Assembly: GCA_035574175.1 (NCBI GenBank) | Contig: DATLZB010000009.1 | Location: 1-21,908, forward strand | DNA: 21,908 bases | Source: DATLZB01 sp035574175 | GTDB lineage: Bacteria > Pseudomonadota > Alphaproteobacteria > Rhizobiales > Hyphomicrobiaceae | Direction: 5' to 3' | In this document: positions 1-6,971 of the stretch, piece by piece | How positions within the stretch are numbered: the first letter of the stretch is position 1 | How the letters are laid out: every line of letters starts with the position of its first letter | Translations under genes and position numbers: made by a program | The notes under the pieces: model-generated | The model's input: the letters and a program-made list of their open reading frames with translations, nothing else | What the model was told of the DNA's origin: nothing | Database searches by the model: none

Positions 1-3
1 TTA

Positions 4-28
4 AGCCGCGATAAGTATCTTCGCGGCT
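4..28. repeat. 8-bp inverted repeat upstream of sciP
   Basis: The arms AGCCGCGA (4-11) and TCGCGGCT (21-28) are exact reverse complements around a 9-nt, AT-rich loop. The repeat lies 24 bp before the sciP start codon. It could be an operator, or the terminator of a gene beyond the window edge, although no T-tract follows. The role is inferred; only the symmetry is seen. Confidence 0.4.
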
Positions 29-52
29 GGTCAGAAGCGTGTCCAGAGTATC

Positions 53-331
53 ATGACCGAGAACAACATCCGCGCGCGCGTGCGCTACGTCATTGGCCCC
101 GACGGGAGTCCGCTTACGGTGGCGGACCTGCCGCCGCGGGATACCAAGCGGTGGGTGATCCGTCGCAAGGCCGAGGTGGTGGCGGCGGTACGCGGCGGCC
201 TCTTGAGCCTTGAGGAGGCGTGCGAGCGCTACAAGCTGACCGTTGATGAGTTCCTGAGTTGGCAGCGGTCGATCGACAAGCACGGCCTGCCCGGGCTTCG
301 CGCAACGCGCATCCAGGACTACCGCAGCTAG
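53..331 (+). CDS. sciP: SciP, CtrA-inhibitory helix-turn-helix protein (DUF1153)
   Basis: This 92-residue protein matches the DUF1153/SciP family, with the family phrases RYVIGPDGSPLTVADLPP near residue 10 and RWVIRRKAEVVAAVRGG near residue 33. A helix-turn-helix covers roughly residues 45-75 (LSLEEACERYKLTVDEFLSW). In Caulobacter, SciP binds CtrA and blocks activation of CtrA target promoters, so it acts in cell-cycle control; that role is family knowledge. The length is normal for the family. The only reasonable start is the ATG at 53, because the GTG at 40 runs straight into a stop. The Shine-Dalgarno sequence is weak. ctrA lies about 1.75 kb downstream on the same strand, which supports the call. 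Confidence 0.9.
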   Translation: MTENNIRARVRYVIGPDGSPLTVADLPPRDTKRWVIRRKAEVVAAVRGGLLSLEEACERYKLTVDEFLSWQRSIDKHGLPGLRATRIQDYRS

Positions 332-353
332 ACAACTCCGAGAGCCGCTCCAA

Positions 354-869
354 TCAGTTGTGCGGCGCGGGGAGCGCGCCGGTGACGGATGTTGGAGGGT
401 GCCCGCCGACCAGTGCGGCGACATCTTTGCTCGTGCATGTCGAAGTGCCGCGGGCCCATGAAAGCGCTTGCATTCGCATCTCGGCGGCGAGGGGGGCGGG
501 CATGCGCAGGTTTTCCACATCGATTGCGGTGTAGCCGCCGCCTCCGGTCAAGGTGATGCGGAAGGCCTTGGGGCCCCACGGCTTGGGCTGATCCACGGCG
601 CGCTCGTGGATGACGATCTCGACGCCGCCGCCGCGGGAGGGTGGCTCGGCGTCCGCGTGGAACAGATAGCGGCCGGTCAGGCGGCCCTGGGGCCCAAACC
701 AGCACGACATGGCAGCCTGGGCAATGCGGGTATAGGCCTCTGTGGTGGCGACATCGAGTGCCGCCGACTGGGCTGGCGGCGGGCCGGGCAAGGTCGGGCC
801 ACCAGCGCAGCCCGTTACAACGGCGGCCGCACCGAGCGACAAAAAGGCGATCGTGTGTGCTTTGGCCAT
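354..869 (-). CDS. Small putative lipoprotein, function unknown
   Basis: I start this gene at the ATG at 869, giving 171 residues. An in-frame extension reaches 947, but only the shorter form begins directly with a signal peptide (MAKAHTIAFLSLGAAAVVTGC). The lipobox VTGC puts the lipidated cysteine at residue 21. The mature part has a conserved-looking stretch around residues 47-130 (AQAAMSCWFGPQGRL, then a Gly-rich strand and YTAIDVENLRMP), suggesting a small beta-rich envelope domain. I do not recognise the family. It converges on sciP with 22 bp between stop codons, and fliJ lies 177 bp upstream in the same direction. The lipoprotein call is well supported; the function is unknown. Confidence 0.65.
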   Translation of the reverse strand: MAKAHTIAFLSLGAAAVVTGCAGGPTLPGPPPAQSAALDVATTEAYTRIAQAAMSCWFGPQGRLTGRYLFHADAEPPSRGGGVEIVIHERAVDQPKPWGPKAFRITLTGGGGYTAIDVENLRMPAPLAAEMRMQALSWARGTSTCTSKDVAALVGGHPPTSVTGALPAPHN

Positions 870-1046
870 GAGCGGCGTGCTCGGTCGGGAACGGCGCCCA
901 GGGTCTGCGGCGCCGGCACGGCCACATGTCACGCCGGGGCGGATCAAGGCAAGTCTGGGCCGGCGGCGCTCAACAGCGGGGGCTGGGCGAGGCCATGTTT
1001 TGGGAGCTCGGCTGGCGACTGCGGGCCGCTCGCGCGGGCGGCGACA

Positions 1047-1427
1047 TTAGCGCAGGGAGAGGCCGGTTAGCCGATCGGCCCGGCGCCGGCCGCGATCGGC
1101 ATCGAGCGCCTCGGCTGCTTCGGAGGCTGCGATATCGGCCCTGGCTTCGTCGCGCTCGCGAACGGCATGGGCGAGCTGGGATTTCAATCCCGCGATTGAA
1201 GCAAGCAGGTTCTCATGCCGCAGGCTGGCCGCTTTGGCAAAGGTCGAATAGGCGAAATGGGATCGATCGCGGATGCCGGTCCGCTCTTCCTCGGCCTGGA
1301 CCTGACGTTGCAGATCGGAAGCCATCTGCTCAAACTCCCGGATCATCTGCTCCAGGGCCTCGACCTTGCGCGCCTTCTCCTCGGCCTCAAACCGCTTCGA
1401 GCGGAGCAGAGCCTCTCGTGACCTCAT
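1047..1427 (-). CDS. fliJ: FliJ-like coiled-coil flagellar export protein
   Basis: This 126-residue protein is almost entirely charged alpha-helix with heptad character, and ends in a basic tail (RGRRRADRLTGLSLR). Length, the helical N-terminus (MRSREALLRSKRFEAEEKARKVEALEQMI) and position beside ctrA fit FliJ, the cytoplasmic chaperone/stalk protein that couples the FliI ATPase to the flagellar export gate. fliI itself is not in the window, so the usual partner is missing here. An AGGGG motif precedes the ATG by about 9 nt. FliJ-type coiled coils diverge quickly, so another small coiled-coil protein cannot be excluded. Its promoter must lie in the 658-bp region shared with ctrA. Confidence 0.6.
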   Translation of the reverse strand: MRSREALLRSKRFEAEEKARKVEALEQMIREFEQMASDLQRQVQAEEERTGIRDRSHFAYSTFAKAASLRHENLLASIAGLKSQLAHAVRERDEARADIAASEAAEALDADRGRRRADRLTGLSLR

Positions 1428-2085
1428 TGTTCGATACCCCTAACTTGCTCGAACCGTTGCCGGATGCCTAACAAGAAGCGTGCCAGCCCCGTCGTGCGGG
1501 GCCTCTCGCTCGGGACCGGCCGCTGCAGCAGGACGGCCCGGCCGGCATTGGAGCCCCCTCGGCTGCACGGCACCCTCCGGCTGAATGGCAGTGTGCCGAT
1601 TATGGTTTAAGTTGCAGTAAAACAATTTACAATGGCAAGTTAGTGAGTGTTCCGCCTTCGGGTAGAAAAATTTTCGTGAAGGCTCTGGGGTTCCGCCGCG
1701 AATTCTGTTAGCTGTTGATTCGCGTCCGCGCGTTGGGGGCGGAACCGGGGACCGCATTCGACGGGCAGGGGCCGGTCGGATGCCATGCTGGGTTCACAGC
1801 GGGCGCGTGCCGTGGACGAGGCGTTTCAAAACCGAACGGGGGCGAAGGCGGTTGCCCGCGCGGCGGCGGTGTCGCTTGCGCGCGAGGGGTGGAGTCGGGC
1901 GGGGCGGCGGGCGGCTTGTGCGATCCCGACGATTTGATTCCAACTGGCGCGCGCCGAAAGACATTCTTAGGTTTTGTTAACACCTGGCGGCTAAGTTTCT
2001 GTTCACAGGTTAGCGGATGCGTGTCGCGTGCTCATGAACGACGCGGGCAGCAGGCCTGGGCCAGGCCGGGGACAAAGAGGCAAGC
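1428..2085. promoter_or_regulatory. Divergent fliJ/ctrA regulatory region with GANTC sites and CtrA-like half-site pairs
   Basis: No convincing gene lies here; the reading frames present lack protein-like composition. The 1600-1690 part is clearly AT-richer than the surroundings. Three GANTC motifs (CcrM methylation sites) lie at 1717-1721, 1892-1896 and 1936-1940. Two pairs resemble the CtrA box TTAA-N7-TTAA: TTAA-N7-TAAA at 1607-1621 and TTAG-N6-TTAAC at 1967-1981. In Caulobacter, ctrA is autoregulated and its P1 promoter is controlled by GANTC methylation, so the same logic is plausible here. The motifs are seen; binding is inferred. A Shine-Dalgarno AAGAGG (2075-2080) sits 5 nt before the ctrA ATG. 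Confidence 0.5.
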
Positions 2086-2781
2086 ATGAGGGTCCTTCTG
2101 ATCGAAGATGACAGCGCCACGGCACAAAGCATCGAGCTGATGCTGCAGTCGGAAGGCTTCAACGTCTACACGACCGATCTCGGCGAGGAAGGCGTCGATC
2201 TCGGCAAGCTCTACGACTACGACATCATCCTGCTCGACCTCAACCTGCCGGACATGAGCGGCTATGAGGTGCTGAAAACCCTCCGTGTCAGCAAGGTTTC
2301 CACACCGATCCTTATCCTTTCGGGACTTGCCGGTATCGAGGACAAGGTCAGGGGCCTCGGCTTCGGGGCCGACGACTACATGACCAAGCCCTTCCACAAG
2401 GACGAGCTCGTGGCGCGCATTCATGCCATCGTGCGTCGCTCCAAAGGACATGCTCAATCGGTCATCGAGACCGGCGATCTCAAGGTCAATCTCGACACGA
2501 AGACCGTGGAGGTGAACGGCCAGCGCGTGCACCTGACGGGCAAGGAATACCAGATGCTCGAGCTGCTCTCGCTCAGAAAGGGCACGACCCTCACCAAGGA
2601 GATGTTCCTCAATCATCTCTACGGTGGGATGGACGAGCCGGAGCTGAAAATCATCGACGTTTTTATCTGCAAGCTGAGGAAAAAGCTGCAGGCCGCCACG
2701 GGCGGCAAGCATTACATTGAGACGGTGTGGGGGCGCGGCTATGTGCTGCGCGATCCGGGCGACGAGAACGTGGCTGCCTGA
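2086..2781 (+). CDS. ctrA: Cell-cycle response regulator CtrA
   Basis: CtrA is the OmpR-type DNA-binding response regulator that controls replication initiation, division and flagellar genes in many alphaproteobacteria. The 231-residue product has a receiver domain (1-120) with the acidic pair E7-D8-D9, phospho-acceptor D51 in LLDLNLPDMSG, and K in the MTKPF motif. A winged-helix effector domain (about 125-225) follows, ending in the typical IETVWGRGYVLRDP. The protein ends in Ala-Ala (ENVAA), matching the C-terminal degron through which ClpXP removes Caulobacter CtrA. A good ribosome site (AAGAGG) sets the start at 2086. Nearby sciP encodes its inhibitor. The upstream GANTC and CtrA-like sites suggest methylation-linked autoregulation. 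Confidence 0.97.
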   Translation: MRVLLIEDDSATAQSIELMLQSEGFNVYTTDLGEEGVDLGKLYDYDIILLDLNLPDMSGYEVLKTLRVSKVSTPILILSGLAGIEDKVRGLGFGADDYMTKPFHKDELVARIHAIVRRSKGHAQSVIETGDLKVNLDTKTVEVNGQRVHLTGKEYQMLELLSLRKGTTLTKEMFLNHLYGGMDEPELKIIDVFICKLRKKLQAATGGKHYIETVWGRGYVLRDPGDENVAA

Positions 2782-2825
2782 TCCTCGCCGCCGCGCCGTC
2801 TCCCGCGATTCTTGGCCATGACCTA

Positions 2826-2845
2826 AGGGGAGCTTCGGCTCCCCT
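2826..2845 (+). terminator. Probable terminator of ctrA
   Basis: A perfect 8-bp stem AGGGGAGC/GCTCCCCT closes on a stable TTCG tetraloop 44 bp after the ctrA stop codon. It is followed by a pyrimidine-rich CTCTCTGTTG rather than a clean T-run, so it is a good but not canonical intrinsic terminator. Confidence 0.7.
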
Positions 2846-2947
2846 CTCTGTTGCCGCCGGCAGCCGGCGCGCGCCCAAAACGCCCTTTTGGCGGGTCTGC
2901 AAGTAGACGACCGGGGCCGGACCTGCATTTGACGGGCCGTCGATTAG

Positions 2948-2970
2948 ATGCAAATAATACGCATTTGCAT
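2948..2970. promoter_or_regulatory. Fur-family-box-like palindrome
   Basis: Arms ATGCAAAT (2948-2955) and ATTTGCAT (2963-2970) are perfect inverted repeats around a 7-nt centre. This is the layout of Gram-negative Fur boxes of the TGCAAAT-N7-ATTTGCA type. A further ATTTGCATC copy at 2969-2977 pairs with GATGCAAAT at 2947-2955, so the site may be two overlapping boxes. It ends 15-22 bp before the start codon of the broken cupredoxin gene, a repressing position. Which metalloregulator (Fur, Mur, Irr or Zur) would bind is not known. Confidence 0.5.
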
Positions 2971-2992
2971 TTGCATCAGGGTTGGGTGTGAC

Positions 2993-3454
2993 ATGGTTCG
3001 GTTGGCGATCTTGGTGGTGGGCCTGGCGGCTGTCGCAGGCTGGGGCTGCCCGGCAGCAGCGGAGAAGCGGTTCTTCACGGTGCTCGCGGTCGAGCCCAAG
3101 GGTGGGGCGACAGTGGACGCGGAGCCATTTCCGCCAGCCCCGTTGCCCTCAGGTGGCGGCTACGTGATGAGACAACCCGACGAGAACACGCGTCGCTGGG
3201 AGGTGAGCGCTTATGTCTGGCAGCCCGCGCAAATCATCGTTTAGGTGGGCGATGAGGTCACTCTGGAGTTCGTCGGCATCAATGGTGCCGCACACCCCAC
3301 TTCCATTGCTGGCCTCGGACTGAACTTCACGGTGACGCGCGGTCAAGCCCACCGGGTAACTTTTGTGGCCGAAAAGGTGGGTACCTTTGCGATCACGTGC
3401 GCCACGCACCAGCCGTCAATGGTCGGCGAGCTCATCGTGCTGGCGAAGCGCTAG
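2993..3454 (+). pseudogene. Exported cupredoxin-domain protein, interrupted by in-frame TAG
   Basis: The reading frame from the ATG at 2993 encodes a signal peptide (MVRLAILVVGLAAVAGWGCPAAA) and the first strands of a cupredoxin fold (RRWEVSAYVWQPAQIIV). It then meets TAG at 3242-3244 and continues in the same frame as VGDEVTLEFVGINGAAHPTS through CATHQPSMVGELIVL to 3454. The candidate copper ligands (His in GAAHPTS; Cys, His and Met in CATHQPSM) all lie after the stop. Any upstream product would be exported without a metal site; one restarted at GTG 3245 would have the site but no signal. A single AAG-to-TAG change would explain it, since Lys is expected before VGDEV. Small periplasmic cupredoxins often accompany iron or copper uptake, which would suit the Fur-like box upstream. 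A sequencing error is possible. The stop overlaps that of the next, convergent gene by 4 bp. Confidence 0.8.
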
Positions 3455-4341
3455 CGCAGGCCGAGCCGGCTCAACCGCTCTTCGGCACCCTTGAAGCCGA
3501 GAGCATGCGCGCGCTCGTACCAGTGGCGGGCGGCGGCCACGTCGGGTCTGAGCCCGACGACCTTGAGTCGGCTGAGTTCCTCCGGATCGTAGGTGGCCGC
3601 GAGCGCGAAGGCGGCATCGGCGAAGCCGGCTTCCGCCGCGCGCCGGTAGAACATGCGGGCGGCCGCGATGTTGCCGCTGGCGAGCTTCTGATTGCCTTGC
3701 GCGTGGAGCGCCTTCGCTTGCGCAAGGTCGGCGCCGGCCGGCGCGCCCATCGGAGGCGGCACGGCAGGCTTGGCCTCGCCACCGGCGCGCGGTGCCGTCG
3801 CCTCGCCGGTCGAGGCCGTCTCCCGAGGCAGCCCAGCAGAACGGCTTCGGTCGGCGGTTGGCAATAGGGCGACCGTCGTCTCCGCGTGCACCTTGCCGTC
3901 GACCGTCACCAGCGACAGCGTCAAGCGCGTTTCACCGGCGAGGGGCGAGCCAAGGCGCATGCGCAGCTTGGGCAGGCCGTTGAGCGGCACCGCCCACAGC
4001 CCGGCCGCGATCCCGAACCCCTCCGACAGCATGGCCCCCTGGGGCAACCCGCGAATGCGTACAAAACTGTTACGCGGAATGGCGTCCGCCGGGCCGACCT
4101 CTATTGGGAGCGGAATGTCTTCGCCCGATGGGACGGCGATCGATCTCGACGCCTTGATGAGGATTGGCTCACCTGCCGCCTGAACGCGCCACAGCGCGAG
4201 CGCGAACGAGGCCGGCGCCGTCGCGGGAGGTGGAGGCAGTGCCCACGCCCGAAGGGAGGGTGTCGCTGCAATAACAGCGAGCAGCGCCAGCAGCGCTGAG
4301 ATGGCCGCGCGGCGCCTCAAACAGGTCAGGGGCCCTCCCAT
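3451..4341 (-). CDS. Exported Sel1/TPR-repeat protein
   Basis: I place the start at the ATG at 4341 (296 residues). A GGGGAG ribosome site lies 6 nt upstream, and the protein then opens with a signal peptide (basic LRRRA, hydrophobic ALLALLAVIAA, then SLRAWA). The in-frame extension to 4431 has neither. The middle, about residues 40-160, is beta-rich (IPLPIEVGPADAIPRNSFVRIRG). A Pro/Ala/Glu-rich linker follows. The C-terminal 90 residues carry Sel1/TPR-like helix pairs (ARMFYRRAAEAGFADAAFALA and AARHWYERAHALGFKGAEERL). Sel1 repeats mediate protein-protein contacts; the partner is unknown. A periplasmic or membrane-anchored location is likely. Confidence 0.75.
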   Translation of the reverse strand: MGGPLTCLRRRAAISALLALLAVIAATPSLRAWALPPPPATAPASFALALWRVQAAGEPILIKASRSIAVPSGEDIPLPIEVGPADAIPRNSFVRIRGLPQGAMLSEGFGIAAGLWAVPLNGLPKLRMRLGSPLAGETRLTLSLVTVDGKVHAETTVALLPTADRSRSAGLPRETASTGEATAPRAGGEAKPAVPPPMGAPAGADLAQAKALHAQGNQKLASGNIAAARMFYRRAAEAGFADAAFALAATYDPEELSRLKVVGLRPDVAAARHWYERAHALGFKGAEERLSRLGLR

Positions 4342-4631
4342 GACTGGCTCCCCATTTGCATCTTGTGCGGCCCGCTTCCAAGGGCCTGCCGTTGCTGTGT
4401 TCTTATCCCATTGTGCCATGTGACGGAACACATCCGCCTGAATTAGGGCACGAGGCTGAATTTCGCGCGTTGGCTCCGGTCAGGCCCGGCGGCCCGGACG
4501 GGCTCGCCAGGGCCGAGTTTTGCCGCAAATTTCAGAGTAAGGTTTGCGACTTCGAAACGAAGCGAGGATGGGAGCGGAGCGCCGGCGCGCCCAACCCGCG
4601 GTAGCACCGTGTAGGAGGAAGGTCGTCGGCC

Positions 4632-5948
4632 ATGAAGCTTGCCCTGCAGGGCCTCGCGCTGCTGTCGAAGCGTTTCTCCATGCTTGTCATTGCCGGCCTC
4701 GCCGTGATCGGGCTGCATCCCGACGGCTGGCTGATTGACGGCGGCGAGCGGGCGCGCGCACCGATCACCGGCTCGGCGGAACCGGCGCCCTCTTCAGGTC
4801 TTGAAGCCGGCACCGCGAGCGAGCGCATCGCCTACGTTGTCAAGCGTCAGGGCGGGGCAAGGAAGGCGGCCAAGGCCGAAGCCGGGGCCAAGGCTGAGGC
4901 CGAAGCCAAGGCGAAGGCGGAAGAGGACGCCAAGCTCAAGGCGGAGGCCGAGGCAAAGTCCAAGGATGGAATGGGCGCTGCCGCACCGCCACCCGGCACG
5001 GACGTGCAGACCGCGTCCCAGGCGGTTCCAACTCCCCCGCTGCCCGAGCCCGCCCCGCCACCGCCCGACGTGTGGAGCGATGCGGAGGTGATCGACGCCC
5101 TGAGGGAGTGCGTCCGGCTGCTTGGCCCCATCGCTGCTGAGATCGAAGTGGAAGAGCCGCTGAAAAAAGGCGCGTGCGGAGCGCCTGCGCCGGTGGCGGT
5201 GCGCCGCATCGGTGCGATCGACAAGGTCGAGTTCCGACCCGCCGTACCGCTCAACTGCCGCATGGTGGTGGCGCTGCACCGCTGGATCGAGCAAGAGGTG
5301 CAGCCGGCAGCGCGCGAGCTGCTCGGCAGCCCTGTAACCCGCATTTTGAGCGGCAGCTATTCGTGCCGCAACCGCTACGGGCTTGCCGATGCCACCATCA
5401 GCGAGCATGCGTTCGCCAACGCCATCGACATCTCCTCCTTCACCACCGCCGACGGGCGTACGGTCAACGTTCTCAAGCACTGGGGCCCAACGCAGCGGGA
5501 CATCGAGGCGCGCCGCTTGGCCGAGGAAAAGGCCAAGGCCGAGGCGAAGGCCAGGGCGGCGGCCAAATCGCCTGCCTCCACCAAGGCGGGGGCGTCGGTG
5601 TTGCCTAAGGACCCGGAAGGACGCACTCTGCCGCCGCTGCCGCAGCGAGCAGAGATCGAGCGCGAGCTGAAGACGGCCCAAATGAAGCTGGGAGGCAAGG
5701 CGCCACACACCATTCCCGCCGGCAAGGCCCGCTCATCTGGCGAGGGCCAGCCAAAGCCAGTCGTGCCCGTTTCCGCCGCGGCGGAGGAGGAGCCACCCCC
5801 GCCACAGGAGCGGTTCCTGCGCCAGCTGCATCGCAGCGCGTGCGGCATCTTCGGCACGGTACTGGGCCCGGAGGCGAACGAGGCGCATCGCGACCACTTC
5901 CATCTCGATCTGGCCCAGCGTCGGAGCAGGCGCAGCTACTGCCGTTGA
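4632..5948 (+). CDS. Extensin-like C-terminal domain protein (M15-peptidase-related) with low-complexity inserts
   Basis: This 438-residue envelope protein begins with a membrane or signal segment (about residues 16-28). Residues 76-112 are an Ala/Lys/Glu-rich helix, then a Pro-rich linker runs to about 147. The extensin-like domain (about 148-437) has the metal-site pattern of VanY/M15 enzymes: SEHAFANAIDIS (H259, D266) and HRDHFHLD (H422, H424). Cysteines at 160, 182, 209, 245, 404 and 437 suggest disulfides. The domain is split by about 105 residues (290-393) of AEAK-type and Pro-rich sequence between the two metal-binding halves, where relatives have a short loop. The likely role is peptidoglycan binding or cleavage, inferred from the fold. 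AGGAGG lies about 12 nt upstream. It converges on the next gene with 4 bp between stops. Confidence 0.88.
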   Translation: MKLALQGLALLSKRFSMLVIAGLAVIGLHPDGWLIDGGERARAPITGSAEPAPSSGLEAGTASERIAYVVKRQGGARKAAKAEAGAKAEAEAKAKAEEDAKLKAEAEAKSKDGMGAAAPPPGTDVQTASQAVPTPPLPEPAPPPPDVWSDAEVIDALRECVRLLGPIAAEIEVEEPLKKGACGAPAPVAVRRIGAIDKVEFRPAVPLNCRMVVALHRWIEQEVQPAARELLGSPVTRILSGSYSCRNRYGLADATISEHAFANAIDISSFTTADGRTVNVLKHWGPTQRDIEARRLAEEKAKAEAKARAAAKSPASTKAGASVLPKDPEGRTLPPLPQRAEIERELKTAQMKLGGKAPHTIPAGKARSSGEGQPKPVVPVSAAAEEEPPPPQERFLRQLHRSACGIFGTVLGPEANEAHRDHFHLDLAQRRSRRSYCR

Positions 5949-5952
5949 GGGA

Positions 5953-6918
5953 TCAGGGCGTGCGCGCGATGACGACGTTCGACAATGGCTTGCCGGCGCG
6001 CCAGCGCTCGAGGTTGGCGGCGAACATCTCTCCGATACCCTGACCGAATGCAGTGCTACCCGCGCCGCCGACATGGGGCGTGAGCAGCACGTTGGGCATG
6101 CTCCAGAAGGGGTGATCGGGAGGGAGCGGCTCGCTCCACGTGACGTCGAGCCCGGCGCCGGCGATGCGGTTCTCACGCAGGGCCTCGATAAGCGCCGGTT
6201 CGTCGATGAGCTGACCGCGAGCGATGTTGATGACAATTGCCGACGGTTTGAGCGCTGCGATCAGATCGCGCGAAAGCATCTTGTGGGTGCTTTCGTCGTG
6301 CACGGCGGCGAGCAGGAGGATGTCGGCCTCGCGGCAGGCCGCTTCCAGTTCGCCGCGCGGACGTACGCGGTCAACGTTGGGCACGGGCCCCGCATCGCGG
6401 CTGACGCCGGTCACCGCCATGTCGAAGGCCTTGGCCTTGCGTGCGACCTCCCGCCCGATGGAGCCCAGCCCGATCACAACGAGGTGCTTGCCGGCGAGGT
6501 TGTCCATCGACGGGGCGGTGACGTCGCGCGTCCAGAAGCGGCGCGTGCGCGCCTCTTCCGTCTCCCTCACGCGCCGTACCAGTCCGAGCATCAGCGCCAT
6601 GGCGTGCTCGGCAACGGCGAACGCACGTCGGCCGGGCATGTTGGTGACGATGATGCCGGATGGAAACCCGGCTGCCTTGGCGCCATCGAGGCCCGAAGTG
6701 AAGAATTGGATCCAACGCAAAGAGTCGCCGTGCTCCCGAATGATCGCCGCTGCGCCTGGGTAGAAGCGGTTGCCGATGATCAGCACCTCAGCTCCCGGCA
6801 GCTCGCGCGCGAGCGTCGCATGATCGGCGGTCCACACGAAGCTGACGTCGGGAAAGGGGGCAAGCGCCGCATCAAAGTCGTCCGGCCGGACGTTCGGGTT
6901 GAACATGACGACCTTCAT
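5953..6918 (-). CDS. D-2-hydroxyacid dehydrogenase (NAD(P)-dependent)
   Basis: This 321-residue enzyme belongs to the D-isomer-specific 2-hydroxyacid dehydrogenase family, which reversibly reduces 2-oxoacids such as glyoxylate or hydroxypyruvate. The nucleotide-binding motif GLGSIG is at residues 150-155. The catalytic triad appears as R234 (INIARGQLIDE), E263 (DVTWSEPLP) and H282 (LTPHVGG). I start at the ATG at 6918 because GGAGG sits 5 nt upstream and MKVVMFNPN starts the first beta strand; the in-frame extension to 7098 overlaps the upstream gene and is not family-like. It is the second gene of a pair with the TauD-type dioxygenase, 53 bp downstream of it. The substrate cannot be read from sequence. 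Confidence 0.93.
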   Translation of the reverse strand: MKVVMFNPNVRPDDFDAALAPFPDVSFVWTADHATLARELPGAEVLIIGNRFYPGAAAIIREHGDSLRWIQFFTSGLDGAKAAGFPSGIIVTNMPGRRAFAVAEHAMALMLGLVRRVRETEEARTRRFWTRDVTAPSMDNLAGKHLVVIGLGSIGREVARKAKAFDMAVTGVSRDAGPVPNVDRVRPRGELEAACREADILLLAAVHDESTHKMLSRDLIAALKPSAIVINIARGQLIDEPALIEALRENRIAGAGLDVTWSEPLPPDHPFWSMPNVLLTPHVGGAGSTAFGQGIGEMFAANLERWRAGKPLSNVVIARTP

Positions 6919-6971
6919 CGAGGCCTCCTCGATGCGCGGCTGGCGACGGCTTGCCGTGCTTGCTTCGACCT

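Noticed and set aside
1440..1983. Two minus-strand and two plus-strand frames in the ctrA upstream region
   Set aside because: Pro/Arg/Gly-rich products without ribosome sites. The region carries regulatory motifs and an AT-rich core instead.
2032..2928. 298-codon open frame antisense to ctrA
   Set aside because: It fully overlaps the unmistakable ctrA gene. Its His/Leu/Arg-rich composition is the usual third-position shadow of a GC-rich gene.
4794..5708. 304-codon frame antisense to the extensin-like gene
   Set aside because: Leu/Gly/Arg-rich low complexity produced by reading the Ala/Lys/Glu repeats backwards.
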